Positions 44,838 to 54,405 of a DNA stretch of 64,000 nt are shown here, in pieces. The position numbers and the translations under genes were made by a program. Every line of letters starts with the position of its first letter. The first letter of the stretch is position 1. Source of the DNA: Streptomyces hilarionis (lineage in GTDB: Bacteria; Actinomycetota; Actinomycetes; Streptomycetales; Streptomycetaceae); NCBI RefSeq assembly GCF_024539675.1, contig NZ_JAHHIT010000049.1, forward strand, positions 1 to 64,000. Direction: 5' to 3'. The notes under the pieces were generated by a model. That model did no database searches. It had not been told where the DNA came from and saw nothing but the letters and a program-made list of their open reading frames with translations.

Positions 44838-46118
44838 TCAGTCGGGGTCGGGGACGGTTCTCGTCGCAGCCTCCTCGTATCTCCACATCGCCCGGATGAG
44901 GTCGTCGTCGGGCCAGGCGTCGGGGACGAGGGGACGCAGTCGCCGCGCGGCCTCCACGCAGCGCGGGTCGCCGTGCAGCGCGAGACCGCGGGCGGCGTGC
45001 ACCCGGGTCTCCCGCAGTTCGTCGTCGAGGAGTCCGGCCAGCACGTCCTCGATGCCGGGCGCCTCCTCGACGACGTGCGTCAGCTGGTAGGCCGCCCGCT
45101 CTCGCACGGCGCGGTCCGGATCGCGCGCCAGCGCGTAGAGGGCGTCGAGGCGCGCGGAACGTGTCTGCGCGCCCTCACCTCCCGCGCGCCACCTGAACAG
45201 GGCGGACGGCACCTCGCAGCGCACCCGGGGATCGGGATGGGTCGCGTATCGCAGGCCGAGCGCCCCGATCTCCTCGGCGTGCTCCTCTCCCTCGTCGGCC
45301 GCCGCGTCCAGCACGAGCGCCAGCACCTCGGGGTCCTCCTCCGTCGAGGCCCAAGGGAAGAACAGCGCGAAGTTCTGCCCCGCGGACGCCCGGGACCCGT
45401 CGAGCGGGTCGCTGACGGCCATGAGCCTCAGCAGGTCCGCGGCGAAGAGGCGGCGCAGGCGGTCCGGGTGGTCGCGCAGGGCGGCCGCGGCCGCCCAGGT
45501 CGGTTCGTGCCGCCGCCAGGACAGCCGGACCACCGCCTCCGTCCACACCGCGTGGTCCCGGTCCGGCCGCACGAGCGCCCGCGCGAGCACCTCGTCGAAC
45601 GGCGCGCCCGTCCCGAAGCGCTCCTCCAACGCGATGAGCACCCCGGCATGGCCGTCGCGCACGGTCAGACCGCCCAGGGTGATCTGCTCGTAGTGGCAGT
45701 AGCCGTCCGGGTCCTCGACCCGCTCGCGCACCGCCGGCCCCGGGACGCCGGTCCTGCGGCGCAGCTCGGCCTCCAGGTCGGCGCCGGTCCAGAACCGGGC
45801 CCGGTCCAGCAGCTCCGCGCGCTGAGCGGACGTCAGCCCTACGGTCTCCGGCAGCAGTGCCGAGGTCATGGCCGTCGAGCCGCCGTCCACCGCCCGCAGC
45901 AGCGGGCTCCCGCCGTCGGGCAGCGGGCGCAGCGGGTCGGCGCCGACCCCGACCAGCGCCTCGGCGAGCTTCGCGTCGTACGCCGCGACGGCCACACAGA
46001 GCAGGGGGAGACCGTCGGCCGGGTCACAGGTCTCCGGGTCCGCCCCGCCGGCCAGCAGTTCCCCGGCCGCTTCGGCGTCGCCCCGCAGGACGGCTTCGAC
46101 CAGTTCCGTCGACCTCAC
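44838..46118 (-). CDS. Ankyrin plus HEAT-repeat protein
   Basis: 426 residues from GTG 46118. GGAGG lies 7 bases upstream of this GTG, but only one base before the ATG at 46124, so the GTG is preferred. The first 90 residues are ankyrin-like (ELVEAVLRGDAEAAGELLAGGADPETCDP; LAEALVGVGADP). A helical middle region follows. The last 200 residues are HEAT-like (RVRCEVPSALFRW; RAVRERAAYQLTHVVEE; ELRETRVHAARGLALHGD). These are protein-binding scaffolds; no catalytic motif is visible. The partner is unknown. Confidence 0.7.
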   Translation of the reverse strand: MRSTELVEAVLRGDAEAAGELLAGGADPETCDPADGLPLLCVAVAAYDAKLAEALVGVGADPLRPLPDGGSPLLRAVDGGSTAMTSALLPETVGLTSAQRAELLDRARFWTGADLEAELRRRTGVPGPAVRERVEDPDGYCHYEQITLGGLTVRDGHAGVLIALEERFGTGAPFDEVLARALVRPDRDHAVWTEAVVRLSWRRHEPTWAAAAALRDHPDRLRRLFAADLLRLMAVSDPLDGSRASAGQNFALFFPWASTEEDPEVLALVLDAAADEGEEHAEEIGALGLRYATHPDPRVRCEVPSALFRWRAGGEGAQTRSARLDALYALARDPDRAVRERAAYQLTHVVEEAPGIEDVLAGLLDDELRETRVHAARGLALHGDPRCVEAARRLRPLVPDAWPDDDLIRAMWRYEEAATRTVPDPD

Positions 46119-46248
46119 GCGCATCCCTCCGTCGGCCGGTCCCACAGTGTGACCGGCCGAGGGAGCTTAGAGGGGACGGGCCGCTCACGGCAGCCCGATT
46201 ACCGGCAGCCGGACCACTGAACGGCCGCGACGCCGCATCGCCGGACTG

Positions 46249-47154
46249 CTAGGCCGCGTTCCCGACGATCGTCGCCCCCGGCGCGGGGCCCGACGCCACG
46301 CGCACGCTCCGGCAGGTGCCCGACGTGCGCAGCGCCCCGGCGATCCGTGCGGCGGCCTCGGGGTCGCGGGCGAGGAACGCGGTGGTCGGGCCCGAGCCCG
46401 AGACGAGGCTCGTGAGCGCCCCGGCCGCGCGCCCCGCGGCGAGCGTGTCCGCCAGCTCGGGGAAGAGCGAGAGGGCCGCGGGCTGGAGGTCGTTGGAGAC
46501 GGTGGCCGCCAGCGCGTCGGGGTCGCCCTTGGCGAGGGCGGCGAGGAGTTCGGGCGAGGCGACCGGCTCGGGGACGTCGAGTCCGGCCGTCAGCCGGTCG
46601 AACTCCCGGAACACGGCCGGGGTCGACAGCCCCCGCGCGGCCGTGGCGAACACCCAGTGGAAGGCGCCGCCGGTCTCCAGGGCCGTCAGCTGCTCGCCGC
46701 GCCCGATGCCGAGGGCGGCCCCGCCGGCCAGGCTGAACGGCACGTCGCTGCCCAACTCGGCGCAGATGTCGAGGAGTTCCTCGCGCGAGGCGCCGACGCC
46801 CCACAGCGCGTCGCAGGCCAGCAGGGCGCCCGCGCCGTCCGCGCTGCCCCCGGCCATGCCCCCGGCGACGGGGATGTCCTTGACGATGTGCACATGGACG
46901 TCGGGGGTGCGGCCGCAGCGCCCGGCCAGCGCGATCGCGGCCCGCGCGGCGAGGTTCGTGCGGTCCAGGGGGACCTGGGCGGCGTCCGGGCCCTCGCAGG
47001 TGACGCGCAGCCCGTCGGCCGGGGTCACGGTGACCTCGTCGTACAGGCCGACGGCCAGGAAGACGTTCGCCAGGTCGTGGAAGCCGTCCGCTCTGGCGGC
47101 GCCCACCGCGAGCTGCACGTTGACCTTGGCGGGCACCCGCACGGTGACGCTCAC
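46249..47154 (-). CDS. ispE: 4-diphosphocytidyl-2-C-methyl-D-erythritol kinase
   Basis: 301 residues, GHMP kinase fold. It phosphorylates CDP-methylerythritol in the MEP pathway of isoprenoid synthesis. Visible motifs: [20 protein letters not shown] (substrate-binding N-terminus), [18 protein letters not shown] (GHMP ATP-binding loop) and [13 protein letters not shown] (motif 3). The GTG at 47154 overlaps the rsmA stop (GTGA), so the two are coupled. The order rpfB-rsmA-ispE is the conserved actinobacterial arrangement. Confidence 0.96.
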   Translation of the reverse strand: MSVTVRVPAKVNVQLAVGAARADGFHDLANVFLAVGLYDEVTVTPADGLRVTCEGPDAAQVPLDRTNLAARAAIALAGRCGRTPDVHVHIVKDIPVAGGMAGGSADGAGALLACDALWGVGASREELLDICAELGSDVPFSLAGGAALGIGRGEQLTALETGGAFHWVFATAARGLSTPAVFREFDRLTAGLDVPEPVASPELLAALAKGDPDALAATVSNDLQPAALSLFPELADTLAAGRAAGALTSLVSGSGPTTAFLARDPEAAARIAGALRTSGTCRSVRVASGPAPGATIVGNAA

Positions 47155-48032
47155 TCGGACGACTCCTCGGAAACCTTGTGCTCGGCGATCCTGGCGAACT
47201 CCTCGACCGTGAGGGCCTCGCCGCGGGCCTGCGGGGAGACGCCGGCCGCCACGAGGGCGGCCTCGGCCAGCGCCGCGGAGCCCGCCCAGCCCGCCAGCGC
47301 CGCCCGCAGGGTCTTGCGGCGCTGCGCGAACGCCGCGTCGACGACGGCGAACACCTCGCGCCGCGAGGCGGTGGTCGCGATCGGCTCGGCGCGCCGCACC
47401 AGCGACACCAGGCCGCTGTCCACGTTCGGCGCGGGCCAGAAGACGTTGCGCCCGATCGCGCCGGCCCGCTTGACCCGGGCGTACCAGTTGGCCTTGACGG
47501 AGGGCACGCCGTACACCTTCGAGCCGGGCCCGGCGGCGAGCCGGTCGGCGACCTCCGACTGGACCATGACGAGGGTGCGCTCGATGCTCGGAAAGGTCTC
47601 CAGCATGTGCAGCAGCACGGGCACGGCCACGTTGTACGGCAGGTTCGCGACCAGCGCGGTCGGTGCCGGGCCGGGCAGCCCGGTGACGTGCATGGCGTCG
47701 GAGTGCACCAGCGCGAAGCGCTCCGCGCGCTGCGGCATCCGCGCCGCGATCGTCGCGGGCAGCGCGCCGGCCAGGACGTCGTCGATCTCGACGGCGGTGA
47801 CCCGGTCGGCGGACTCCAGCAGGCCCAGGGTGAGGGAGCCGAGCCCCGGACCGACCTCGACGACGACGTCGTCGGGCCGGACCTCCGCGGTGCGGACGAT
47901 GCGGCGGACCGTGTTCGCGTCGATCACGAAGTTCTGGCCGCGCTGCTTGGTGGGCCGCACGCCGAGGACCGCCGCGAGCTCGCGGACGTCGGCGGGGCCC
48001 AGGAGGGCGTCGGGGGTGGGGCTGCTGGTCAC
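47151..48032 (-). CDS. rsmA: 16S rRNA dimethyladenosine transferase RsmA (KsgA)
   Basis: 293 residues from GTG 48032. It dimethylates two adjacent adenines near the 3' end of 16S rRNA during small-subunit maturation. Motifs are [20 protein letters not shown]-binding [22 protein letters not shown] and the catalytic [15 protein letters not shown] (NLPY). The C-terminal helical domain ends [17 protein letters not shown]. No strong ribosome binding site is visible. It lies 80 bases downstream of rpfB. Confidence 0.96.
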   Translation of the reverse strand: MTSSPTPDALLGPADVRELAAVLGVRPTKQRGQNFVIDANTVRRIVRTAEVRPDDVVVEVGPGLGSLTLGLLESADRVTAVEIDDVLAGALPATIAARMPQRAERFALVHSDAMHVTGLPGPAPTALVANLPYNVAVPVLLHMLETFPSIERTLVMVQSEVADRLAAGPGSKVYGVPSVKANWYARVKRAGAIGRNVFWPAPNVDSGLVSLVRRAEPIATTASRREVFAVVDAAFAQRRKTLRAALAGWAGSAALAEAALVAAGVSPQARGEALTVEEFARIAEHKVSEESSE

Positions 48033-48112
48033 GGGACAAGGGTACGGGGGTCCGCCGGCCCTCCCGCCCGCCACCGGCCCGCGACCGGCTCTCGGCGGCC
48101 CGCCGCCGGGTC

Positions 48113-49195
48113 TCAGCCGTGCAGCCGCGTCCCGCAGTGCGGCCACGGGCTCGCCCCGCGCCGCACGTACAGCTTCTTCGCACGGAACGTCTGCTCCTGC
48201 GCCGACGCGTCCTGGGGCCGCCCGCTGCCGCCGAGGCTCTGCCAGGTGCGGGTGTCGAACTGGTACAGCCCGCCGTAGGTGCCCGAGGGGTCGACGGCGT
48301 TCGGCCGGCCGCCCGACTCGCAGGCGGCGAGGGACTGCCAGTTCAGGCCGTCGGCCCCCCGCACGGACGTCGGCCGCGGCTTCGTGCCGACCTTCACCAC
48401 CTGGGTGCGCGGCGCCCGCACGACCTCGTCGCGGATCCGCCGCGGCCGCTGCCGCACGCCGTTGACGGTGCGCAGGGAGTACGTGACGCGGCGCAGCCCC
48501 GGCTGTCCGGTCCGCTCCACGACCTGGGTGCCCTTGAAGAGCGAGGGGTCCTCGGTGCGGCGCACCGCGAACGGGATCTGCTCCTCGCGCACCTCCTGGG
48601 AGCCGGTGATCCGCAGCACGGTGACCGTCTGCCCGTCGCGCGGGAAGCTGCCCGGGTCGACGGAGGTGGTGTCCTGCCCGCGCAGGGTGATCCCGGCCGC
48701 CCGGACGACCTCGCGCACGGTGGCCGCGTTGGTGCGGACGGTGCGGGCGCGGCCGTCGGCCATGACGGTGACCGAACGCTCGGTGCGCACGTCCAGCGCG
48801 AGCCCGGCGCGTCCGATCGGCTGCGCGCGCGAGACCGACATGTACGCGCCCTCGGCCCGCACCCCGAGCCGGCGCAGCGCCTCCTCCACGGTGGGCGCGG
48901 TCGTCCACAGCTCGTGGCGCTCGCCGTCCAGGGTGAGCCGGACGGGCCGTCCGTAGCGGACGGCGATCTCGTCGCCGCTGGTGAGGGCCGTGCCGGGGGC
49001 GGGCGCCACCATGTCGTGCGCCCCCACCTTCACGCCCTCCTCCGCCAGGAGTTCGCCCACGTCGTCGGCGAAGGTGTGCAGCGTGCGCGGCCTGCCGTCG
49101 ACGGTCAGCTCGACCGCCTTGTCCTCGGCGACGAAGGCCGTGGTGCCGCCGGCCAGGAACGCCACGACGAGCGCCTGCGGGAGCAGCCGGCGCAT
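48113..49195 (-). CDS. rpfB: Resuscitation-promoting factor RpfB (DUF348/G5/transglycosylase-like)
   Basis: 360 residues counted from ATG 49195 (GGAG 7 bases upstream). A signal anchor ([21 protein letters not shown]) leads to three DUF348 repeats ([60 protein letters not shown]). A G5 domain ([20 protein letters not shown] onward, about 185-260) precedes the C-terminal Rpf catalytic domain. That domain has [21 protein letters not shown], catalytic Glu in ACESGG. Rpf proteins cleave peptidoglycan glycan during germination and regrowth. A coding-like N-terminal extension lies upstream in a different frame (next entry). Confidence 0.93.
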   Translation of the reverse strand: MRRLLPQALVVAFLAGGTTAFVAEDKAVELTVDGRPRTLHTFADDVGELLAEEGVKVGAHDMVAPAPGTALTSGDEIAVRYGRPVRLTLDGERHELWTTAPTVEEALRRLGVRAEGAYMSVSRAQPIGRAGLALDVRTERSVTVMADGRARTVRTNAATVREVVRAAGITLRGQDTTSVDPGSFPRDGQTVTVLRITGSQEVREEQIPFAVRRTEDPSLFKGTQVVERTGQPGLRRVTYSLRTVNGVRQRPRRIRDEVVRAPRTQVVKVGTKPRPTSVRGADGLNWQSLAACESGGRPNAVDPSGTYGGLYQFDTRTWQSLGGSGRPQDASAQEQTFRAKKLYVRRGASPWPHCGTRLHG

Positions 49196-49662
49196 CGGGG
49201 ACTCCGGCCGTTCGGCGGAGCGCGCCCTGCGCCGGCGCCCGGCCCCGAGTCCGGGCGGGCCGCGGGGAGACCGTGGGGTCCGTGAGGGGCGTACGGCTCG
49301 TGGAGGTCGTACGCCGCATCCGGCCCGTACGTCTCGTACGTCTCGCCGGTCGCGTTCGGCGCGTACGTCTCGTGGGGCGCGTAGGAGTCGTAGGGCCCGT
49401 CGGGCGGGCTCGGGCGGGGTCCGGGCGCGGCCTGCGCCGGGCCGGGCCCGGACGGCATCGGCGCCGCCGGGCGGGGCGCGCGCGGCTGGGGCGGCTGGGG
49501 CGGTGGCGGCGGCTCGTAGGCCTCGTACGCGGGCCGGTAGGTGTCGTCGTAGGTCCCGGGGGCCGCGTACACGCCGTACGCGACCGTCTCGGCGTTGTGC
49601 AGGTCGACGGACGGCCCGCCACCGCCGTACGGCTCGTACTCGAGGTGCTGCGAGTTGCTCAC
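49105..49662 (-). CDS. Tyr/Pro-rich N-terminal extension of RpfB, separated by a frameshift
   Basis: A frame starting at GTG 49662 with GGAG 9 bases upstream encodes [20 protein letters not shown] and about 130 Tyr/Pro/Ala-rich residues with strong coding statistics, typical of the cytoplasmic tail that precedes the anchor in streptomycete RpfB. After about 49250 the sense passes to the rpfB frame ([13 protein letters not shown] then MRRLLPQ). In its own frame this ORF instead runs into arginine/cysteine-rich junk ending at 49105. One extra G in the run at 49244-49247 (CCCC on +) would fuse the two. It is thus either a sequencing/assembly error, a mutation, or two separately started products. 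Confidence 0.6.
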   Translation of the reverse strand: MSNSQHLEYEPYGGGGPSVDLHNAETVAYGVYAAPGTYDDTYRPAYEAYEPPPPPQPPQPRAPRPAAPMPSGPGPAQAAPGPRPSPPDGPYDSYAPHETYAPNATGETYETYGPDAAYDLHEPYAPHGPHGLPAARPDSGPGAGAGRAPPNGRSPRCAGCSRRRSSWRSWPAAPRPSSPRTRRSS

Positions 49663-49779
49663 GCCGACACGCTCCAGGGGGTGGGCTCCGGATCGGGCCC
49701 CCAGAACCTAGCGGAGCCGCGGTCACTCTCCAAAGTGGCGCGGCTACCGAGCGTCGCGTTCGATTCCGCCGGCCCGCCG

Positions 49780-50670
49780 TCAGTAGCCGAACGCGCGTGC
49801 CGTGTTGGCGGCGAGTGCGGTGGCCAGAGCGTCCTCGCCGACGCCGCGCACGGCGGCCATGGCACGCACCGTGACCGGGACGAGATACGGCGCGTTGGGC
49901 CGTCCGCGGTACGGCGCGGGGGTCAGGAACGGGGCGTCGGTCTCCACCAGGAGCAGTTCCGGCGGGGCCACGGCGACGGCGTCCCGCAGGTTCTGCGCGT
50001 TCTTGAACGTGACGTTGCCGGCGAAGGACATGAAGTACCCGGCGCGGGCGCAGATCTGCGCCATCTCGGCGTCGCCGGAGTAGCAGTGGAAGACGGTCCG
50101 CTCGGGAGCGCCCTCCTCCTTCAGTACGCGCAGCACGTCCGCGTGAGCCTCCCGGTCATGGATGACCAGGGCCTTTCCGTGCCGCTTGGCCATCTCCACG
50201 TGCGCGCGGAAGGAGTACTCCTGGGCTTCCTTGCCCTCGGGGCCGGTGCGGAAGTAGTCCAGCCCCGTCTCGCCGACGCCTTTGACGTGCGGGAGCGCGG
50301 CCAGGCGGTCGATCTCGGCGAGCGCCTCGTCGAGCGCGGCCGCGCCGCCGGCCCGGCGGGCGCCCTGCCGGGACCAGTTGTCGGGGTCGCCGTGCACGAT
50401 GCGCGGGGCCTCGTTCGGGTGCAGGGCGACCGCCGCGTGGACGCTGTCGTGCGCCGCCGCCGTCTCGGCGGCCCATCGGGAGCCCCGGACGTCGCAGCCG
50501 ACCTGGACGACCGTCGTCACGCCGACCGAGGCCGCCTTAGCGAGCGCCTCCTCCACCGTGTCCGACTGCATGTCGAGGTGGGTGTGGGAGTCGGCGACCG
50601 GCACCCCGAGGGGGGCCGGGAGCGGCGGCGCGGCGCTGGTGTCGGCGTTCCTGGCGGCGTTCGAAGACAT
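49780..50670 (-). CDS. tatD: TatD-family metal-dependent hydrolase (DNase)
   Basis: 296 residues. Metal-binding motifs of the amidohydrolase-like TatD family: VADSHTHLDMQ (HxH near residue 27), ALHPNEAPRI, GVGETGLDYFRT (Glu ligand), LVIHDREAHADV, FHCYSGD and LLVETDAPFLTP. TatD proteins are 3'-5' exonucleases involved in DNA repair or quality control. Located immediately upstream of rpfB (118 bases), as in mycobacteria. Confidence 0.95.
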   Translation of the reverse strand: MSSNAARNADTSAAPPLPAPLGVPVADSHTHLDMQSDTVEEALAKAASVGVTTVVQVGCDVRGSRWAAETAAAHDSVHAAVALHPNEAPRIVHGDPDNWSRQGARRAGGAAALDEALAEIDRLAALPHVKGVGETGLDYFRTGPEGKEAQEYSFRAHVEMAKRHGKALVIHDREAHADVLRVLKEEGAPERTVFHCYSGDAEMAQICARAGYFMSFAGNVTFKNAQNLRDAVAVAPPELLLVETDAPFLTPAPYRGRPNAPYLVPVTVRAMAAVRGVGEDALATALAANTARAFGY

Positions 50671-50792
50671 GCCCCGATCCTACGGACCGGGCGCGCGGCC
50701 CCCGGCCGACGCCCTCACCCGAACGCCCTCACCCGGCGGCCGGGCGGCCGGACCGCTCTCGGCCGCCCGGCCCGTCCCAGCCCGCCCTGCTC

Positions 50793-51215
50793 CTAGCCCG
50801 CCTTGCGGTGGAAGGGGTGCAGCAGGTCGGAGAGGTGCCAGTGGTGGTCGGCGTGCGCGCCCGCCCCGGCGGGGCCTTCCCCGGCCTCCGGGGCCGGCGC
50901 CTCGACAGGTCCGGCCGGGGGCGCCGCCTTGCGCGGGCGGGAGGCGTCGCGCACGGACGAGACCTGTCCGGCCCGCATGATCCGCACGACGTGGCCGTCG
51001 CAGTTCTGGCACGCGGGGCGGCTCAGCGGCGACGGCACGACCCGGCCCTCCGCCACGTAGAGGACGAACTGCCGTCCGTCGCCGTCCGTGTGGTGCTCGA
51101 TCTCGTACGACTGCTCCCAGCCGTGCCCGCACCGCATGCAGGCGAAGGAGTACGACTCGTTGACGACGGCGCTCGCGCCGTCCCGGAGACCGGTCTGCCC
51201 TGTGATGTCACTCAT
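50793..51215 (-). CDS. Small zinc-ribbon protein
   Basis: 140 residues from ATG 51215 (AGGAG 6 bases upstream). Two CxxC knuckles (FACMRCGHGW and ACQNCDGHVV) make a zinc ribbon of about 60 residues near the N-terminus. A Pro/Ala-rich linker and a His-rich end (GAHADHHWHLSDLLHPFH) follow. It is conserved in Streptomyces, with no known function that I can name. A perfect Crp-type palindrome lies about 270 bases upstream. Confidence 0.75.
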   Translation of the reverse strand: MSDITGQTGLRDGASAVVNESYSFACMRCGHGWEQSYEIEHHTDGDGRQFVLYVAEGRVVPSPLSRPACQNCDGHVVRIMRAGQVSSVRDASRPRKAAPPAGPVEAPAPEAGEGPAGAGAHADHHWHLSDLLHPFHRKAG

Positions 51216-51559
51216 GCCAGCTCCTGCTGTCCGCTGGACAAGCGCTCCCGGCGCGGGAGTTCCCCCCGGAACGCCCTTGGGAGCGAGGGACGGGTGCGTC
51301 CCTGTCACCAGTGGACTCCTCGGCGGACGCGAAGGCATCAGGTCTGTGCACTGTTGGAGGCGATTTGGACTTTCCTTGCCGAAGCGGCTCCGGCGAGGGG
51401 GCCGGGCTTTGCTTTCGGCGACGGCCCTTTGCCCCCGCATGGGGCGCACGCTCAGACGACATGCGCCCTGCTCAGAGGGGGTGTGAGCCGCTTCACAGCA
51501 CGATGGCAACAGCCGTCACACAAGCCCGGCGGCGCCGTCACGCGAACGCGCGGGAACCC
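51216..51559. promoter_or_regulatory. Spacer between rsmI and the zinc-ribbon gene
   Basis: The 344 bases hold the promoter of the zinc-ribbon gene (minus strand) and the Crp-like site listed separately. The block 51340-51385 (CTGTGCACTGTTGGAGG and GGACTTTCCTTGCC) is A/T-richer and may be a promoter. No supported gene and no tRNA-like fold was seen. Confidence 0.4.
51482..51497. promoter_or_regulatory. Crp/CRP-type operator, perfect palindrome
   Basis: TGTGA-GCCGCT-TCACA matches the Crp consensus TGTGA-N6-TCACA at all ten specified positions. It lies upstream of the zinc-ribbon gene and about 60 bases downstream of the rsmI stop. Streptomyces Crp controls germination, growth and antibiotic genes through such sites. 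Confidence 0.6.
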
Positions 51560-52432
51560 TCACAGTTCCCCCGCGTTCTTCGCCGCCACGACCGCGTCGA
51601 ACACCTCGCGCTTGGGCAGCCCGGTCTCCGCCGCCACCGCCGCGATGGCCTCCTTGCGCCGCTCGCCCGCCTCCTCGCGCACCCGCACCCGCCGCACCAG
51701 CTCCGCCGCGTCGAGCTCCTCGGGCCCGCGCTCGGGCGCGCCGGTGACGACGACGGTGATCTCGCCTCGCACCCCCTGCGCGGCCCACTCCGCCAGCTCG
51801 CCGAGCGGTCCGCGCCGCACCTCCTCGTACGTCTTGGTCAGCTCGCGGCAGACGGCGGCCCGGCGGTCCGCGCCGAACACCTCGGCCATCGCGGCGAGGG
51901 TGTCGTCGAGCCGGTGCGGGGCCTCGAAGTAGACGAGGGTGCGCCGCTCCTGCCCGACCTCCCGCAGCCGCGACAGCCGCTCCCCCGCCTTGCGGGGCAG
52001 GAACCCCTCGAAGCAGAACCGGTCCACGGGCAGCCCGGACAGGGCGAGCGCGGTGAGCACGGCCGACGGCCCGGGGACGGCGGTGACGCGCACGTCGCGT
52101 TCCACGGCCGCGGCGACCAGCCGGTAGCCGGGATCGGACACGGAGGGCATCCCCGCGTCGGTGACCAGCAGCACCCGGGCGCCGTTCACCAGCTCCTCGA
52201 CCAGCTCGGGCGTGCGGGCGGACTCGTTGCCCTCGAAGTAGGACACCACCCGCCCCCTGGGCGTCACGCCCAGCGCCTGGGTGAGCCGGCGCAGCCGGCG
52301 GGTGTCCTCGGCGGCGATCACGTCGGCGCCGGTCAGCTCTTCGGCGAGGCGGGGCGGGGCGTCCGCGACGTCGCCGATGGGGGTGCCGGCGAGCACGAGG
52401 AGTCCGGAGGCGGTTTCGGGCGTGGCTGTCAC
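51560..52432 (-). CDS. rsmI: 16S rRNA 2'-O-ribose C1402 methyltransferase RsmI
   Basis: 290 residues from GTG 52432 (GAGG 9 bases upstream). Tetrapyrrole-methylase fold: LLVLAGTPIGDVADAPPRLA, ADVIAAEDTRRLRRLT, SYFEGNESARTPEL, LVTDAGMPSVSDPGYRLV, AVPGPSAVLTALALSGLP and RTLVYFEAPHRL are all RsmI signatures. It methylates the ribose of C1402 in the decoding centre. It is divergent from pmt, with only 62 bases between them. Confidence 0.95.
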   Translation of the reverse strand: MTATPETASGLLVLAGTPIGDVADAPPRLAEELTGADVIAAEDTRRLRRLTQALGVTPRGRVVSYFEGNESARTPELVEELVNGARVLLVTDAGMPSVSDPGYRLVAAAVERDVRVTAVPGPSAVLTALALSGLPVDRFCFEGFLPRKAGERLSRLREVGQERRTLVYFEAPHRLDDTLAAMAEVFGADRRAAVCRELTKTYEEVRRGPLGELAEWAAQGVRGEITVVVTGAPERGPEELDAAELVRRVRVREEAGERRKEAIAAVAAETGLPKREVFDAVVAAKNAGEL

Positions 52433-52494
52433 GTTTCCATCCTCGCAGGGGAGAGACACGGGACTCACACAGACCTGTTCCCTACGATGGCGCG

Positions 52495-54243
52495 GTGACC
52501 AGTACCGCGTCCTCCATGGACTCAACGGACTACCGGCAGGACCGGACGCCCCACGACCGGCGGCCGTCGTGGCAGCAGCGGCTGCGCCGCTTCGGATACA
52601 CGGCGGAGCCCTCCGCCGACGTCCGCGAGCGCCTGTCGCCGCCGTACGCGCAGCCCGGCCCGCGGTTGTGGCAGGTGCTCGGCGTCCCGCACGGGTGGGC
52701 GGAGCGGATCGCGCGCTGGTCGCCGTGGGGAGGCCCGCTGCTGGTCACGCTGATGGCGGGGGTGCTGCGGTTCTGGAACCTGGGCAGCCCCAAGGCGGTG
52801 ATATTCGACGAGACGTACTACGCCAAGGACGCGTGGGCGCTCGTCCACCGCGGGTTCGAGGTCAACTGGGACAAGAACGCCAACGACCTGATCCTCTCCA
52901 CGGGCGGTCACGTCGCCGTTCCCGCGGACGCGGCGTACGTGGTGCATCCGCCGGTCGGCAAGTACGTCATCGGGCTGGGCGAGCTCCTCTTCGGGTTCGA
53001 CCCGTTCGGCTGGCGGTTCATGACCGCCCTGCTCGGCACCCTCTCGGTCCTCCTGCTGTGCCGGATCGGCCGCCGCATCTTCCGCTCCACGTTCCTCGGC
53101 TGCCTCGCCGGCGCCCTGATGGCCCTGGACGGGCTGCACTTCGTGATGAGCCGCACCGCGCTGCTCGACGGGGTGCTGATGTTCTTCGTGCTGGCCGCGT
53201 TCGGCTGTCTGGTCGTCGACCGCGACCGGGCCCGCGCGCGGCTCGCCGCCGCGCTGCCGCCGGACGCCGACGGCCGCTACCGCCCGGACGCGACGGTGGC
53301 GGAGACCACCCGCCTGGGCCTGCGTCCCTGGCGCTGGGGCGCCGGCCTGTTCCTGGGGCTGGCCATCGGCACCAAGTGGAACGGCCTCTACATCATGGTC
53401 GCCTTCTGCCTGATGTCGGTCCTGTGGGACGTCGGTTCGCGCCGCGTGGCCGGCGCCCGCCACCCGTACCGGACGGTCCTCCGGCGCGACACGGGCCTCG
53501 CCTTCCTGGCCACGGTCCCCGTCGCGCTGGTCACGTACCTGGTGTCGTGGACGGGCTGGATCCTGTCGGCCGCCGACGGCAAGGGCGGCTACTACCGCAA
53601 CTGGGCCGCCACCGACGGCAGGGGCGGCAGCTGGACGTGGCTGCCGGACTGGCTGCGCAGCCTGTGGCACTACGAGCACGAGGTGTACGAGTTCCACACC
53701 CACCTCACCTCGCCGCACCGGTACCAGTCGAACCCGTGGAGCTGGCTCGTCCTCGGCCGTCCGGTGTCGTACTTCTACGAGTCGCCCGCGCCCGGCAAGG
53801 ACGGCTGCCCCTCCGACGCGAGCGGCAAGTGCGCCCGCGAGGTCCTCGCGATCGGCACGCCGCTGCTGTGGTGGGCGGCCTGCTTCGCCGTCCTCTACGT
53901 GCTGTGGCGCTGGCTGCTGCGCCGGGACTGGCGGGCGGGCGCGATCGCCTGCGGCATCGCGGCCGGCTACCTGCCCTGGTTCCTGTACCAGGAGCGCACG
54001 ATCTTCCTCTTCTACGCGGTCGTCTTCCTGCCCTTCCTCTGCCTGGCGGTGGCGATGATGATCGGCGCGCTCGCCGGTCCACCGGGCTCGACCGACACCC
54101 GCCGCGTGGCGGGAGCGACGGGCGCGGGCGTCCTCGTCCTGCTCATCGCCTGGAACTTCATCTACTTCTGGCCCCTGTACACCGGCCAGGCGATCACCAT
54201 CGACTCCTGGCGCTCCCGGATGTGGCTGGACACCTGGGTCTAG
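52495..54243 (+). CDS. pmt: Dolichyl/polyprenyl-phosphate-mannose protein O-mannosyltransferase
   Basis: 582 residues, GT39 family, about ten membrane segments. The first periplasmic loop has the catalytic acidic pair in VIFDETYYAKDAWALVHRG, and a later loop carries KWNGLYIMVAFCLMSVLWD. The C-terminal domain ends AWNFIYFWPLYTGQAITIDSW, the typical PMT C-terminus. It transfers mannose from polyprenyl phosphate mannose to Ser/Thr of exported proteins. In Streptomyces it is also needed for phage phiC31 infection and affects antibiotic sensitivity. The GTG at 52495 follows CCTACGATGGCGC without a strong ribosome binding site. Confidence 0.95.
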   Translation: MTSTASSMDSTDYRQDRTPHDRRPSWQQRLRRFGYTAEPSADVRERLSPPYAQPGPRLWQVLGVPHGWAERIARWSPWGGPLLVTLMAGVLRFWNLGSPKAVIFDETYYAKDAWALVHRGFEVNWDKNANDLILSTGGHVAVPADAAYVVHPPVGKYVIGLGELLFGFDPFGWRFMTALLGTLSVLLLCRIGRRIFRSTFLGCLAGALMALDGLHFVMSRTALLDGVLMFFVLAAFGCLVVDRDRARARLAAALPPDADGRYRPDATVAETTRLGLRPWRWGAGLFLGLAIGTKWNGLYIMVAFCLMSVLWDVGSRRVAGARHPYRTVLRRDTGLAFLATVPVALVTYLVSWTGWILSAADGKGGYYRNWAATDGRGGSWTWLPDWLRSLWHYEHEVYEFHTHLTSPHRYQSNPWSWLVLGRPVSYFYESPAPGKDGCPSDASGKCAREVLAIGTPLLWWAACFAVLYVLWRWLLRRDWRAGAIACGIAAGYLPWFLYQERTIFLFYAVVFLPFLCLAVAMMIGALAGPPGSTDTRRVAGATGAGVLVLLIAWNFIYFWPLYTGQAITIDSWRSRMWLDTWV

Positions 54244-54256
54244 CGGGGCAGGCGCG

Positions 54257-54300
54257 CGACGACGACCACGACGGGCAGTCCGCAGTCGTGGTCGTCGTCG
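54257..54300 (+). terminator. pmt terminator
   Basis: CGACGACGACCACGAC (54257-54272) is followed by a 12-base loop and the exact complement GTCGTGGTCGTCGTCG (54285-54300). This perfect 16-bp stem begins 14 bases after the pmt stop. Confidence 0.9.
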
Positions 54301-54318
54301 TAGTCGTCGCCAGTGAGG

Positions 54319-54346
54319 ATCGACACGTCGGGGCATCAGTGTCGAT
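54319..54346. repeat. Inverted repeat at the left edge of the beta-helix island
   Basis: ATCGACAC (54319-54326) and GTGTCGAT (54339-54346) are perfect complements separated by 12 bases. A/T-rich sequence (TTAGCCGTTTGTCGATAAAATC) begins right after it and probably holds the promoter of the beta-helix gene. Confidence 0.6.
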
Positions 54347-54405
54347 TTAGCCGTTTGTCGATAAAATCTTCGCCGAGCAGTGCCGACCGCCGATGCCCCC
54401 CACGT

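Noticed and set aside
51208..51462. Possible small gene (MSSERAPHAGAKGRRRKQ) in the rsmI/zinc-ribbon spacer
   Set aside because: No ribosome binding site, weak third-position bias and overlap with the promoter region of the zinc-ribbon gene.
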